Source of the DNA: Diphasiastrum complanatum
Taxonomy: Eukaryota; Streptophyta; Lycopodiopsida; Lycopodiales; Lycopodiaceae
Assembly: GCA_029204225.1 (NCBI GenBank)
Contig: CM055103.1
Location: forward strand, 27,762,315-27,826,314
DNA: 64,000 nucleotides
Reading direction: 5' to 3'
The position numbers and the translations under genes are program-made. Below the pieces are notes generated by a model. That model was not told the origin of the DNA. It ran no database searches and worked only from the letters and a program-made list of their open reading frames with translations. Below are positions 1 through 14,391 of this stretch, one piece after another (the first letter of the stretch is position 1; each line of letters opens with the position of its first letter).

Positions 1-46
1 CTTAAGTGCTAGTTTTTAGCAAGTAAATGTTTTTTCATTGTTTCAG

Positions 47-108
47 GCTGCTTAACACCACGGCCCGCGAGCTGCTGAGTTCAGTTTTCACCAAAAGCGA
101 ACCTTCAG
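47..108 (+). other. Possible 5' leader exon of the HMGB gene
   Basis: A pyrimidine-rich stretch ending in TTTCAG precedes this segment, and CAG|GTCAAG follows it at 108/109. The HMGB start codon lies two bases after another acceptor (CTACCTGCAG at about 788-797). A spliced 5' leader with an intron from about 109 to 797 is therefore inferred. No transcript evidence is available, and the segment could instead belong to an upstream exon that begins outside the window. Confidence 0.35.
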
Positions 109-798
109 GTCAAGAGTTCTCTTTCAAATCTTTAATTTCCTCCTTTTATGACAATAAACATAATCTTTAGCTTTCAAATCTTCCTCCGCTTCTCAAAAGC
201 TAAATCCTTCAAGACATGCTCGCCACAGTATTTCTTGTTCTCTTACAGTGTACAGCGAAGCTCGTTAATCTTATACTCTTACCAAGATAGCGTTACGATG
301 CTGTATCACAAACAGCTAAAATTATCTTTCAGATAACATCTGTATTTTGTTTCTCAAGTTTTTCACCTCCTTTTTATGCTCTGTTATGAAAAACCAGTGA
401 TTCCTAGGCGTGTTGTTCCGATCGGCATTATATTTGTGTTCGCAAAAAGTAAGCGTCATCTTCAATAGAGTAAGCTATGCTAGTGGATGGTGAATTGTGC
501 GATATATTAGTTTTGGGCTGTTTTCTCTTGTATTCGAGTGATTGCCTTATGATTGAATGGAAGTTCTTGCTTCCATCTCTTGTCTCTTGCATTGCATGTT
601 GGTCTGGGATTCCAGTCATCGACACCAGCTGCCACTCTATTCTAGTCATTGTTTAGGTGTACTCTTTTATTTCAGGTTTCCATTGAATCCAAAGCTGATG
701 GTAGACATTTCTTTTCATCAATCTGGAATGCTATGCAGCAGCGTTTGATTTAATCGTTTTAAACTTTCTGCTTGACACGTTCGTTGTCTACCTGCAGG

Positions 799-2329
799 AT
801 GAAAGATACAAAAGCTAAGAGAGGACCTGTAATAGTGAAGGGGGCCAAATCAAATGAAGAAAAGTTTGTTATTTCAATTCAATGGAGCTTCTCTGCCAAA
901 TTTAGTTCATTTTATCTTGTTGTGAATCAGCATTTTTCTTCACGTCTTTTGGTTGAGTTTTATTTCACGGTAACTGTTCAGCGATCTTGAAAGTTACTTA
1001 GCTTTTACGAATTTTAGCCTGTCAAATTTATAACGTGTTTCATGGTATTTACATTTGTTCTTTGGCGACCCAATCGTTTATTTACAGGGATTTGAAGAGA
1101 AAACAACTGTTATCTGTCAAGGACGGAAAGGCCAAGAAAAGACAAGGCCGCAAGGAGCGGAAGGCCAAAAAAGATCCTAATCAACCCAAGCGGCCCCAAA
1201 CAGCTTTCTTCATTTTTTTGTACTTAGCTGGTTCCTTCTTGACATGAAACAGGCTAACAATCCGAGTAAAACTGTTTTTTCAACTGCATGTATTCCAGAG
1301 TTTGAAACGTTTATTACTTGTTCTTTGATTGTTGGAGTCCATTATGTTTGCATTTTCTGTTTAACCATTCAAGAAGAGGCATTCAGGTTCCTTCTGGCCT
1401 TTCTGGGCAGGGAGGACTTTAGGAAAAAATATAAGGAGAGCCATCCAAATGCCAAGGGTGTCGCCGTTGTAAGTCTTTCTAACTCTCGACTCTGTAACTG
1501 GCCTTTTGGACAATATTGTTCTGAAATTCAAGAAGTATAATAATTCTGAGAGCTTTTTAATTGTTTACAGTAGGATGTTGAAATCTGTATTGTCACTCCA
1601 ATTTTTTTGACACTGAATATTTTCTGAATTTATCAGGTTGGGAAGGCAGGAGGTGACAAGTGGAAAGAAATGACTGCTGCAGTAAGTTTGTCCTTTATCT
1701 TACTCTATAATTTGAGTTCTTCCTTTTGCTATTTACTATGGTCCATGACAAAATGGCAACATAAGTGTTCAAGTTCTCCTCAATAGATTTTTCCTTTTGA
1801 ATGCTCATATTATCAAAGGTTATTTACAAATGGTTCACCAATGTGAGAAATGCCAATTTGTTTTGTTTGTAGGAGAAAGCTCTTTATTCGAGCAAAGCTG
1901 CTCAAAAGAAGATTGAGTATGACAAGGCTATGGCAGCTTACAAGCAGAAGCAGGTGGGCTGAGTACATACATTGTGAAGGGCATAATTTTCTTTCTAGCT
2001 CTTGTGCAAGCTAATTATGTTCTGTGCTGACAACTGGTTCACTTCAATTTAGGATGAGCAAGGAGAGGACGAGGGCTCTATTGAAGAATCAGAGAAGTCA
2101 AAATCTGAGATTAATGATGATGACGAAAGTGAGGAGGTATGGTATATGTATATGCCATGCTTGTTGGATCCGATTCGACTTTTTCGCCATATAGCAATTG
2201 ATGTATACATTTGTATTGTCTTAGTAAATAAGTGAAGTGGGTTAACACTTACATCATGTGGTTGCTGAGTTATCTCTGGGCTATTGGTTGATGATGATTT
2301 TGCAGGAGGATGATGATGGTGATGAATGA
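799..2329 (+). CDS. HMGB-type high mobility group chromatin protein
   Basis: Seven coding exons join in one frame: 799-863, 1088-1219, 1411-1468, 1637-1681, 1873-1953, 2053-2136 and 2306-2329, giving 162 residues and a TGA stop. All introns are GT-AG and short (about 100-225 bp). The layout is a basic N-terminus (many Lys/Arg, residues 1-50), one HMG box from about residue 52 (DPNQPKRP, then AFFIFLEDFRKKY, GKAGGDKWKEMT and YDKAMAAYKQKQ), and an acidic Glu/Asp/Ser tail ending DDDGDE. This is the plant HMGB plan. Family members bind and bend DNA without sequence specificity in the nucleus, and the acidic tail tempers binding. The exon starting at 1411 was chosen because it completes the split Leu codon (TT|G) and restores the box; the open frame just upstream (1378-1410) does not. 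The start at 799 is the first ATG after an acceptor. The paralogue within the HMGB family cannot be assigned. Confidence 0.93.
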
Positions 2330-2690
2330 TACTACAATCAGGTACCACTGGTTGCCGTTGTTATGTAGACTGAGATTTCTTACTGAGATGATTTTTGAGG
2401 CATTTCATTACGATGAATCATCTTTCAATTATATTTTATTTGCTACTATAACTGCGATTAGAGTTCTCTTCACAAAAGTGATCTAACATCACGTTTTGAT
2501 GTTTGGCAGATGAAATTTAAACTTGTTATCTCAAGTTGGAACTTTGTAGGGAGAGCGAGCCCAAAGTTGGATTCAAGGTGTAGATGTAAATTTTGACGTT
2601 ACACTGATTAAGAATTATTATCATGCTTAGTTAAGTTACAAACAATGTTGTAGGAATTCAAGCTGCATAGTTTTGAATTTGTGCTATTGT
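2330..2690 (+). other. HMGB 3' UTR, probably spliced
   Basis: After the TGA, CAATCAG|GTACCA at about 2341 and TTTGGCAG|ATG at about 2510 look like a donor and acceptor, so a 3' UTR intron of about 170 bp is likely. No strong canonical polyadenylation signal was identified and the 3' end is approximate. Confidence 0.4.
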
Positions 2691-4220
2691 TGTGTTCAAG
2701 AGTTTGCAAAGCATCACCTTTTACTCTGTATCATTCTAGTGTATTCAGGATGATAAGTTCTTATGCAAACTTCCAAGTTATCTGAATTAAAAGTTGTTGA
2801 TTTTATTGTTATAATTTCTTGTTCTTTGATCTTTATCAGTGTACTGAAATAAACTACTGATGAGGGATTGCATAAGCTTATTCTACTTTCAAAGCTCAAC
2901 TCATTAATTTTGAGACTGCTTGAATTGCATGACGTTACCTAGAATAAGACTTTACAGGTATACGGTTTTTCACCCTTCCGGTCCCCAGTAAAAGGTGGTG
3001 ATATCAGTCCTGCATGTTTAGCATCAGTGGGCATGACTTTTTTTAACACGAAGATTTAGAAATCAAACTTATATTTTGTTGCAAGGTCTTATGATCATCA
3101 TAGGCTCTCCAAATTAATGCCTCTAGCTGGTCTCTCAAACAGCAATATAATTATTGGAAATTTACAAAGTTGAAGGGCATTTGTACTTGGGGACTAAAAC
3201 TTTGTCACTAGCTTTTCTTTTTTGGCTTAGAGCACATCTTTGTAGGCATTGGTGCTACAGGTAGTAACTAGTTGGTTGATGATACATAGTGCATATGCAC
3301 ATACATTTTTTTGAGACAGTTTTTCTTGCAAAATTGTTGTGACATCACAAATATCACGTGAAGTACATGATCTTTATATGAAGCCTTACTATTCGCTTCA
3401 GATTTTAGCCATCGCATATATCATATAATCTGCAATGCAATTCTAGAAAATTGGTTGTTGATTTGTGTTTTGCTGGCCTTTAGCTACAAATTAACTCCAA
3501 AAGCTGGATCCCTGTTCTTTTCCAGTAGGCTTCACAATTGCTTAGTCTGTTTACTACAGAAGTAGATATCGTGTGCAAGGCATGTTGGGGAAGCCTTAAC
3601 CATTGCCTTCATGCAACTTTTATGAATTATGTTTGATCCGCTACCAATTACTTCATTCTCACAAATAGAAGAAAGCCTTGTCATCAATCTGCGGAAGCAA
3701 AGGGTATCTTTATTAGATATCATAGGTTTGTCACATAATAACCTGACTGCCATCTTTATTACAAATGAACATCTCAACGGTTCACAGAATTAACAAGTGT
3801 GACATCAAAACAGCATACAGACTGATTGACTATATTGACACAATACTCCCTTGGAGTGTGTAGTTCAAGAATTTTTATCAATCTGATTAGTAGCATATAT
3901 TACCGTGAATGATGTGAGATTTAACAATACCAATTACTCGTCCAATGTCTCTATACACTTATGACATCTTTTTATAGTTTTTTTTATATCTTTTGACTCA
4001 ACGAATGAACCATTCTCTTTGGTCACACAAATAGTGACCAACTTTGGGGAAATTACATTGATGGTCACCAACTGGAGGGGAAATTTGACATTTTGGACAT
4101 TCATATACTTTATGAACTATTGAAGGAGGCACAAAAACCCAGGTTTAATGTTCGAATCCCATTAGTTGTGGGATTGGTAGAGAGTTTGGGGTTGGTTTGG
4201 TTTTGCTTGGCCCATCTATA
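2691..4220. other. Gene-free AT-rich spacer
   Basis: No coding frame with recognisable domains was found on either strand. Only short chance frames occur. A GTTCGAATCCC string at about 4153 resembles a tRNA T-loop but has no tRNA around it. Confidence 0.6.
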
Positions 4221-6060
4221 TATGATTTCAATTCTTTTCATAAAGCCGGATGTGTTTTGAGTAGAGTACCCAATTGCACTCAGTATCTCCTCGTAATAGA
4301 TCGACTAAAGCAACAATATGGTCCTTTTTCATCTCCTTACTATAGAAAGCGTTTTCCATACTAGAATGCTCTGGTGCATTCTGTCCATTCTCATGGACGA
4401 ACTGCAACAATCATGGATTCACTAAGGAATGGGAAGAAGCAGCAGACTTTCGTTGATTATCACCTCCATGCTAATCATTATTAGGCTTTAGGGCTGCCTC
4501 CTTGGCTTGATCTAGGGCTTGTGCTTCTTTTACCCACTCCTTCATGCATCTAAAATTGTCGGCATCCTAGGCCATTTCTAAAATTGTTTTTGTGCAAGCC
4601 GAATTCATCATCTAGTTCAAAACCATTCTTTTTGATCCCTTCCTACATCTAGGATGAATTCATATGGCCTAGGATGTCGACAATTTTAGATTTCCTAGGC
4701 CATTTGAATGGAAGAAAAATTGTCGGATTTCCTAGGCCATTTCTAGGATCATCCATCATAGGATCAAACATAAATTTTGGACGGCGTGGAGAACAAATGG
4801 CCTAGGATCATCCATCATAGGTGGATTTATATCAATGTTTTTATTGGCTATCTCGATTGGCACGTCTACTAAATCTTCTAGATCTGGGTGATCCAACATA
4901 GATAGCCTCTAGATCTTAGGTGCATACATCAGAGCTATCTGATCTTGAAAACTATTTTAGGTGTTTTGCTTTTTAGAGTTTCTCACTGTTTTTGTAGATC
5001 TTTTCTTAATGGAAACGAGTGGATCAAAAACAAAAAGAGAAAGGGTGAATGGAAGAAAAATTGATAGTGCAAGTGGGGTATTGTTGACAACCAATCAGAT
5101 CCGATTCACCACACCATTTTTGAGATTTCTCTAATGGCGAGTATTAGATAGGTGCGAGTAAAGACGCGAGTACTAGCTTTTACTCGTCGAGCTATCTATT
5201 GACTGGAATTGATGTTTAGAAACCATTGTTAGCAGGGCAAGTAAAAGTAATCATATGACAAGTAAAACTGGCGAGTAACACTTTTAACTCTCTGGTCTGC
5301 CCGATGATAGATCTGAGAAAGTACTATGTATTGTGAAGATGGCGAGTAAAGAAAACAAGCGAGAAAACAGTTGTTGAAGATGGTGAGTAATCAAACACAC
5401 GAGTAAAATTTTGTAACTCGTCATTCTGTGGAGATGCAGCAGAGCCTACTCTACTCATTGTTGGGTCAACGAGTAAAGTTTTTCAACAAAAACACAAGAA
5501 AGAAAGGACAAGTAAAAAGCTTGTTGGAAAATTGAAACAACAAAAACACTTCTGAAGTGATTTTTGCACCATCTCTCCGGCAACAACGCCAAAAAAATGC
5601 AGTCCCTTTTTCATGCCTCCCTAAAGGTGTAGCTTTAGAGGCTTAATGGGTTTTTGGATCTAGAACTAGGTGAGTGTCATGTGTCGTATGAGTTTCGATC
5701 CAATGGAAAGAGGGTAAAACTAGTTTTAGAAGTGTGAATCTAGGCTACCAAGGGTGTCATGAACCTTAGTGTGTTATCTAAATGTAGAATGGAATCTATA
5801 TTGTGAGAGTAGCTCATCATTTTTGCTTTTCTTCTTGTTCATCTCTTGGTTTATTTTGGTTATGTAGGCATCAATGGCTCTAGATCTTCTCCTCTTGAGG
5901 TTGATCTTCCCAAGGGAGGTGAACATTGTATTTAAATGTCCTATCTATGAATCTCAGTGACCACTTCTTGGTAGGTGAGGATCAAACACCTATTTTGCCT
6001 GCATGCGAATCTTATGGATTTAGTTTCTTGAACTAGATGTGAAAACATAGAGCTTGAATG
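4221..6060. repeat. Degenerate repeat region with inverted repeat
   Basis: Multiple copies of CCTAGGCCATTT and GGCCTAGGATCATCCATCAT lie between 4550 and 4830. An inverted pair with arms of about 24 bp (near 4553-4577 and 4664-4688) reads AAATTGTCG..CCTAGGCCAT against its complement. On the minus strand at about 5570-5600 the string TTTTTTGGCGTTGTTGCCGG recalls the leader of plant gypsy elements (TTTGGCGCCGTTGCCGG), which suggests a decayed LTR retrotransposon, but no coding domain was found. Confidence 0.35.
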
Positions 6061-6076
6061 TGATAGCATGATTAAG

Positions 6077-6197
<121 letters not shown>

Positions 6198-6261
6198 TTG
6201 CAAATGAAAAGGTTTTTACAAAATGGTGTCACAAGCCGTTATATAGACAAAATTAGGAATA

Positions 6262-6915
6262 GGGTTTAATGGACCCATGATGATGTAGATCCTCCTTGAT
6301 CTCCATCCTTTGCTTGCTCCTTTTTGAATGCTCCTCCCTTGCTCCTTGCTTTGCCTTTGCTCTTGAAAAATAAGGCTTTGTCATCATCATCATTGATGGA
6401 GAGCCTCTCCATCCTTGATTTGATATGAGCCTTCCTACTTTCCTCAACCATCAACACACTTTGAAGGTCTTCAAGTGTAGGCAAGTTTCCCATGATGACA
6501 TAGCTTTGGACAAGGTTAGTAAAATCACTACATAAGCCATTCAAAACTATTTGCACAAGCTCACTCTCTTTAATAGGTTCACCAACATAAGCAAGCTCTT
6601 TGTTCAAATCTTTCACTCTCAAAACAAATTGATGTCCATTCTCACTCTTCCCTTAGAAGCATTAAAGAACTTGGTTCTTGAGCAAATCATTTGCAACATT
6701 CATCTTAATACAATGAAGTGCAATCTTGCACTTTCTCTTGTATTTAGTTGCTTCTTGTGGATGGATCGGCTCATCTTCCTCTCCATTCACAATGTCCATC
6801 AAATCTTGCATGATAAGGATAGATTCCATTCTTAACTTCCAAATTGAATAATTTGAAGATTACAATCTATCACTAGAATCCAAAAGATAGGCACTTATGG
6901 ATGCCATCTTCAATG
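6262..6915 (-). pseudogene. Ty1/copia gag remnant
   Basis: Read on the minus strand, this gives a copia Gag with a SSNYSIWKLRMES start (about 6870), then KIALHCIKMNVAND and a UBN2-like stretch ELVQIVLNGLCSDFTNLVQS at about 6500. Stops interrupt the N-terminal half (near 6880 and 6655). The gag at 22.5-23.0 kb is a relative (SSNYSTWKVGMES, ALHMIQMNV). No protease, integrase or RT follows on its 3' side, where the CT/TA microsatellite begins, so this is a truncated copy. Confidence 0.75.
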
Positions 6916-9900
6916 ATAGGGAGATAGATTCAAATAAACAAGATAGATTGTACAAGATGTGATCACTACTAGCTATCCCACTCTCTTTGGGACCTGAGAT
7001 GAATCACTCTCTGATTTTCCAACAAGATCTAAGGTGATCTTGAGCTTGATCTATCTTCTAGATCCAAATTTACTATAAATTTGATCAAAACTAGTCTCCT
7101 CCTTGATCTCGACCTCACAACAAGGGTGAATCCACCTATACTGAACCAAAAGCACTTTATAACACACAAATGTCTTACAAATAAAGCCTCTTAGATTCAG
7201 GTTGAATCACATTGACATATTCAATCACAAACCTATCCAAAACCGAGTAGAATAGAAACACAATTTTCACTAGTTTTGCATTTCTAGATGAAAACATCAT
7301 CAAAACACTTGATCTGAACTAAAAGGTGTATTTTAGGACCTTAAGAAGTCTAAGAACGACCTAATTAAGCTCTCAAATGACTGATCCAAACTTCTAAAGA
7401 GTGGTGGCATTCAAATCCTTATGAAAATCTCTACTAGGAGACGTGTACTCCAAGAATCAACTCATAAGAACTTTCTAATTTGGTTTGGTTGAATGGAAAT
7501 GGGTCAATCTAGGTTCCTGCTGCTATAACTCAGCAAAACAAGTTCCCTTTGATCTATTATCACTCAAATGAACCAAATTTGAAGGTACAATCACTATATT
7601 AGCAACTAGTAGCAAGGGCAAACCCAATACTACTCAAATCTAGGATCTAAGCTTGAGAAAATCAAATCTAGGACTTTTGATTAGTATTTGATAGCATGAC
7701 AAAATTTTACAGCAAAATGAATCCCAATCAATCCTAAAAGTGATGGAGGATGCACAAATCAAAGATCTAGATCCAAACGATGAGCTAGAATCAAGACTAG
7801 TTACCAAAACTAGCAAATTTGGCATTTAACTCCACATTAGGCACATAGATTTGATCAAATGAACCAAAGTAAAGTACATCAAGCTTCTCAGACCTGTAAA
7901 CAGGTTCAGTACCTTCCAAACCAAGCAATTAATGCCTAAGAACACTCACATCCAATAGCTAGAACTCGCCACCAAAAGACAATGATGATAGAAGTGGAAA
8001 AACTCAATTTTTCTTGATATTTTGATGGAGATCCCACCATACATTTATACATTTCAAGCATGGATCTGAATGTTTTAGGGCATCTCTGTATTTATCATAA
8101 CCTGACCCTAACATCTAACCTAGTAGGTCATTGGATCCACCCTAATAGGGAGTCAAGATCTCAAGATCCAAAAACAATGTAAAACATGCTATTTTTAGCT
8201 CCTAGAATTTTTCTAGCTTATCTAAGCACACTTTGGCCTCATTTCAAAGATGCTATCACAATGTAATATGAGGAATGAAGTCTTGGGAAAGCATCCTATG
8301 CTATTTGGCACGTGTGGCATCTATTTACATGGCCATCTTGCCAATTACAATGCATGTGACCAAAATTGGTCAAGCTAGAATTGTGAAATTTCAACATTCA
8401 AAGAGTACTCAAACATAAAACCCTAATTTTGAGACAACACTACTAGACGTTTGAAAATGTTTAACTAAACGTTACATACTATAGTGTATTAGGGTCAAAA
8501 ATGGGTGTTTCATAGCAATAAACATTATTTGTATATTGTTTAGGCAAACAAGCTTTAAGCATTGTGTAATAATACATAAAAAAATTTGTTTCAAAAGGCT
8601 AAAAAGTTGAGTTTGTAAATATGCTTTTCCTATCATCTCTATTTTCTATCCTTGGAATGCATCCAAAACATGATAACACTAGCACATACCTAGATATGCA
8701 TCGTTAGCTTTTCTTGTGATGATTCCATGGTTCTTCCACATGATACCTATTCTTTATGAGCTAACATTCAATAGGTTGAGTTTCTAAGATAGGCTTCCAT
8801 TTTACAAGCAAACCTCAAACATCAATTCCATGATTGCATAATGATCCATGACTAAAGGACAAGCCGTTACTCTTTATAGATCCTTTATTTATAGATTTTC
8901 TTCATTGAATGAAATAATGTTAAATTCCAAGATGAAAATTTATACATATGTGTTGTAGTTCATTGAATACTAAAGCATAAGTGAAAGTCTAACATGTATG
9001 TGAATCAAGTATTCGAAATAGAATCAGACTAAATCATGTTTCAAATGTAGGCAAATGTTGAAAACGAGTAGCTTCTAGTACGTATCATTGATGGTATGAG
9101 AAAGTTTTGAGAAATTCAATCATTAGTAAAGACATCACAAAGACAATGTAGCAAAAAAGTGGCAAAAAAAAAAACTAGCAATAAATGTTTGGTGCTCTAT
9201 CACATTAGCTCACAAAATGGAAGGCCCAATTCAGTACATAAATTCATAAAAAAAAACAAACTGAAAAATGGTAGGAAACAATGTCAGAATCTAGCTAAGA
9301 CACTCACTAATCTAAATCACTGATAAGACAACAAATGAATAAGCTCTTTAATGGCAAACAATCACTATCCCTTTTATTATGCAAACAAAAACATATCCAA
9401 AGCAAGAGAAAGAGTGTGGCAAGTGCGTAGAACCCAGCTAAAAAATTAGCACTCATCATGCTTGTCTCAGATTGATGACAAAATGCAATCCAAACAACAT
9501 GACTAAATATTTGGTGGAGTATAAACTTCTGACAAGGAATAGCATCCAAAAAACACATGTAGTCAACCAATATGTATAAGCAGTGTATAAGCTTACTAGA
9601 ATAGCTTCAAAAGAGAAGCAAGTGGGCGTTGAAGGCTATGAGGCAGCAATGCACGTCTGCTCCATCGTTGGTAGGATAGTGGGTGAAACCATTTGAGGTA
9701 TCAATAACTATCTTTTTCCTTTCCACAACTTAAATGAAAAGGCTTGTTGAAGAGGCAACCAAGAAACTTGGGAAGGAAGCAATTATCCTTGTCCATTGGA
9801 TTATTTTGAATAAATCTTGACCATCAATTTGTGCCTTACATAATAGCAAGTTGTTTGCAGGGTGTCTTAAGAAGATATAGGCCAAAAGATGTAGAGTGTT

Positions 9901-9965
9901 ACAGTTTATAATTTGGGACTTCTGATTTGACCATGTAGTGTGTAGCAGGATATCACTAGGTACTA
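6916..9965. other. Gene-free region, probably decayed retrotransposon leader and spacer
   Basis: No recognisable domain on either strand. Sequence style from 7.0 to 8.5 kb (repeated GATCTAG-type words and long untranslated stretches) resembles the untranslated leader between PBS and gag of the copia at 21.9-22.5 kb, but no LTR boundary or PBS could be defined. Confidence 0.4.
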
Positions 9966-9969
9966 TCCA

Positions 9970-11119
<1,150 letters not shown>

Positions 11120-11129
11120 AATGACACTC

Positions 11130-12215
11130 TGATACTCTGCTAGAGTGAGAAACTTATTGCTGAAGTGAAGAATGATATCTCGAAACATATCGAGATTGTA
11201 GATATGGGAGAAGCCAAGTGTTACCTCAGCTTACAAATTGACAAGGACTATGAGGGAGGTAAATTGTACCTTCATCAGTCCATATATACCCAAAAAATCC
11301 TAGAAGATTTTGGGATGCTGAGTTGCAAAGGAGCAAATACTCCAATGCTTGCAAGAACAGTACTGACAAACGAAAATTGTTCGAGGACTGAAGAAGAGAG
11401 AGAATTAATGCAGCTCACACCATACAGGAAACTGATAGGATCATTGATGTACCTTGCAGATAACACACGTCCTGACATTGCTTATGCCGTGTTCAAGATG
11501 AGCCAATTCTACACGAATCTAGGCTCGACACATTGGAAGATTGCAAAACGAATTTTGCAATATCCTCAATTAACAAAAGATTTTGGTTTGTGTTATTGTC
11601 ATGATGCAGGGTTCCAGATGCTTTCCTATAGTGATGCTAGTTGCGCATCCCTCAAGGATGACTGCAAAAGTTTCTCAGAAGGATGCATCATCACATCAGG
11701 AGCAGCAATTCTCTGGGTCAGCAAGAAACAGACCATTGTACCTCAGTCATCCTGCGAAGCAGAGTACGTTGCAGCAGCAAAGATGGCCAATGAAATAATT
11801 TGGCTCAAATAGTTCCTTGACGAACTGGGCGAAACAAGAAATGAACCTTTGGTTTTGCAGGTGGACAACACATCTGCAATACATCTGACAAAAGACCCTG
11901 TGTTTCACTCAAGGATGAAATACATTGCAATCAAGTACCACTTGATAAGGGATCTGATCGGGAAGAAAAATGTTGCAGACTACTTTCATTGGAACGAAAG
12001 ACATAGCTGCTGACATTTTCACAAAGGCCTTAGACAAAGGTTTGTTTGAGAAACAGAGGAGCAGTCTGGGAGTCGTCAAGCTATCATGCTTTGAGAGGGA
12101 GCTGAAGAAACAAAATGTTTCTATTGCCAAAGCTTTGCTAGCTTTCAATCCTGAATTTTTTTTTTTACAAAAGACAACACGACACGAAATCAGTCGTAAT
12201 CAGAAAATCAATAGA
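11130..12215 (+). pseudogene. Ty1/copia reverse transcriptase C-terminus and RNase H remnant
   Basis: The RT thumb region (EVKNDISKHIEIVDMGEAKCYL, CKGANTPM, PYRKLIGSLMYLADNTRPDI) runs into RNase H (YSDASCAS, CEAEYVAAAKMANEIIWL, VDNTSAIHLTKDPVFH, KDIAADIFTKALDKGLF). A stop at 11810 (WLK then TAG) and a frameshift near 11970 disable it. The RT catalytic core (YxDD) lies 5' of the preserved part and is absent. It is the same subfamily as the minus-strand element at 14.4-16.8 kb (GEAKCYLGLQIDKD). Confidence 0.9.
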
Positions 12216-14390
12216 TAATATTGTAGCTGTTATGCACATAATATTCTGTATGATTGTATGATCTCAAATAAATATTTGTCTGATATTTTTCGTGTATCTG
12301 ATTCACTTATTTATTCAATTTCGCACATTGGTTTGATTTCGTTGAATGTTATATTAACCCGTTAACGTAGATCAGCAGTGTTTGTCTACCCTCTTAAGGA
12401 TTGTAGGAATGATATAGCCGACAGTGACCAGCAATCATATCTGAATTCCTGACGAACTGATTTTGTTCGTGATGCTTTGGCTTCGTGTTTGCTTTGCAAT
12501 CACTTGGCTATAAGCGTAAATCAATTTCAGAACTCGCTTAACTTTCGTTTCGTTTCGTCTGTTCCGTTTCATTTCGTCTCGTCTCATTACAGAGGCTGAT
12601 TGATCTTTTCGTGAATGCTTTCGCTTCATTTTGTTTCGTTTCGCGATCTCTATGCTACCAACATGAATCAATGTCAAAGCTCGTTTAAGTCTCACTTCTC
12701 TTCGCTTCATTTCGTTTTCATCTAGATTTCATCTTGTTTCGTTTTGTTATGTTATTGAGCCTGATTCGCGAAAGTTTCGTGAAATGTTCGAGACCTTTTA
12801 TCAGTTTGTCACCAGAGTTTTTGCTGGAATTTGCATTTTTTGAGTGCACATCTCTTGCATCATATGTGTTCGAAATTATCTTGACCTTGCCGTTAGGATT
12901 TCCTTGGTATTTTGAGCCTGTTATAATATTTTTTTGGTGACAAAATTTTCACTGTATTTTTTCTTTGCCGGTTCTTTTCCTGAAACTGGCTTCTGCAACA
13001 TTCATGACTAGAGCTTTTCCGACAAACCGGTTTTTCTACAAATACACCAGGTAAACATATATTAGTAAAATAGCTTTGTACATGGTGAAATTTTAGCACG
13101 GCCATGCCGACTATTTTTACAACTAGCTAAAAAGCCGCAAAACATTTTTACAGGCCATTTCTAAGGCCACAAACTTTTTCTCTAGCCTCTTTAAGGGCGG
13201 GTTGGGACCCACTTCTAAGTGGACCGGCATTTTTTGCTCGGATTTACATATATCAAATATTTTTTACGGTCCTTGAGACCGTCACAAAACTACTGTAACA
13301 TGTCTAGCCACTTTAGGGGTAGGCTGGGGCCCTTTTACAGAGGAAACTATCTACCGATATTTTGCTAATAATCGGGTTTTACATGCCGGTTTCCTACAAT
13401 TTTAAAAAAGAAACCCCGTATTAGGCCGATTTTCTATGCGAAAATATCGGGTAACACTTCTAGGAGGTGGAATTCATATCCAAGTAGGTGGCTTCTCATA
13501 TCCTTGGTGTACTTTTAGCCTAATGATCATAATTATGGATTTTCTCCATAAATTTTGATGGAAATCACAAGATTTTTTTATGGTTTTAGTGAATTTTTCA
13601 CCTAGAATTCAAGTTTTTTGCTTGAAATTGATCATAGGTACTGATGTAGTATGTTTTTCAGATTGTACTTGCTGTTTTACAGTCATTAATGATTGGATCC
13701 AATGATTGCATGATGTTAAATAGTCAAAAGGATGATTAGATAGTTTTTGGACTAGAAATGGACTATAGAATTCATATTTGACTAAAATCAGAACTTGTAA
13801 TGCTTGCATCTAATGAATTTACAGGGATTAGGATTAGATTGCACTTATTTGTGGATTTGACCCACAAATGTTGGTAAAAAAACATGGTTTTTTGATGATT
13901 TTTGGACTAATTTTGTGGTAGATCTCAAAATTCTTAGCCAATATTTTGTAAGCACATTTTCGAAGGTGTAATGAAGCTGTCCTAAGGCTGTTATGAAGTT
14001 TGATTACGATTGGACACCATTAAGAGGCTCAAAACATCAAAAAATAGTGTATTTTTGGGGATCTTTGGGCATGAATACCTATCAAATGGGGGTCTGAACC
14101 TGTTGGTTCTCATTACAGGCCTAAAGATATATGGATTGCCTCTTTTTTGAGCCATCATGCATCCAATTTGGTTGTGTGAGGCTTAGGCACCATTATGTTG
14201 AAGTTTTGCTTGTTGAAGGAGGCCAAAAATGGATTTTTTGAATGATCTGAGCTTATGATTGCTTGCTGGACCTGTTAGAAGCTTTGATGCCTCTATTATG
14301 AACCTTAGTAGAGTGCTTGTAACCTCTGATTGGATGCTTATTGGGCTGGAGATGAAGTTTTGATGATACCATCTTGGAGAATTGCACCCT
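12216..14390. other. Spacer, possible 3' LTR and TTTCG-rich segment
   Basis: The region after the RNase H relic should contain its 3' LTR, but no second LTR was found for comparison. Between about 12535 and 12760 the sequence is dominated by TTTCGTTTCG-type words, like those in the LTRs at 26.05 and 29.1 kb. From 13.1 to 13.44 kb the style shifts to GGCCACAAAC/GGCCGATTT words. No coding domain was found. Confidence 0.4.
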
Positions 14391-14391
14391 A

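Noticed and set aside
1244-1540. Open frame reading EEAFRFLLAFLGREDF through HMGB exon 4
   Set aside because: The part before 1411 is intron. Only a start at 1411 completes the split Leu codon and gives the conserved FIFLEDFRKKY.
4140-4175. GTTCGAATCCC resembling a tRNA T-loop or SINE B box
   Set aside because: No acceptor stem, D-arm or A box could be folded around it on either strand.
5570-5600. Gypsy leader-like TTTTTTGGCGTTGTTGCCGG on the minus strand
   Set aside because: No PBS, LTR pair or coding domain supports it. Kept only as a hint in the repeat entry; the same applies to TTTGGCGCCGGC at 40638.
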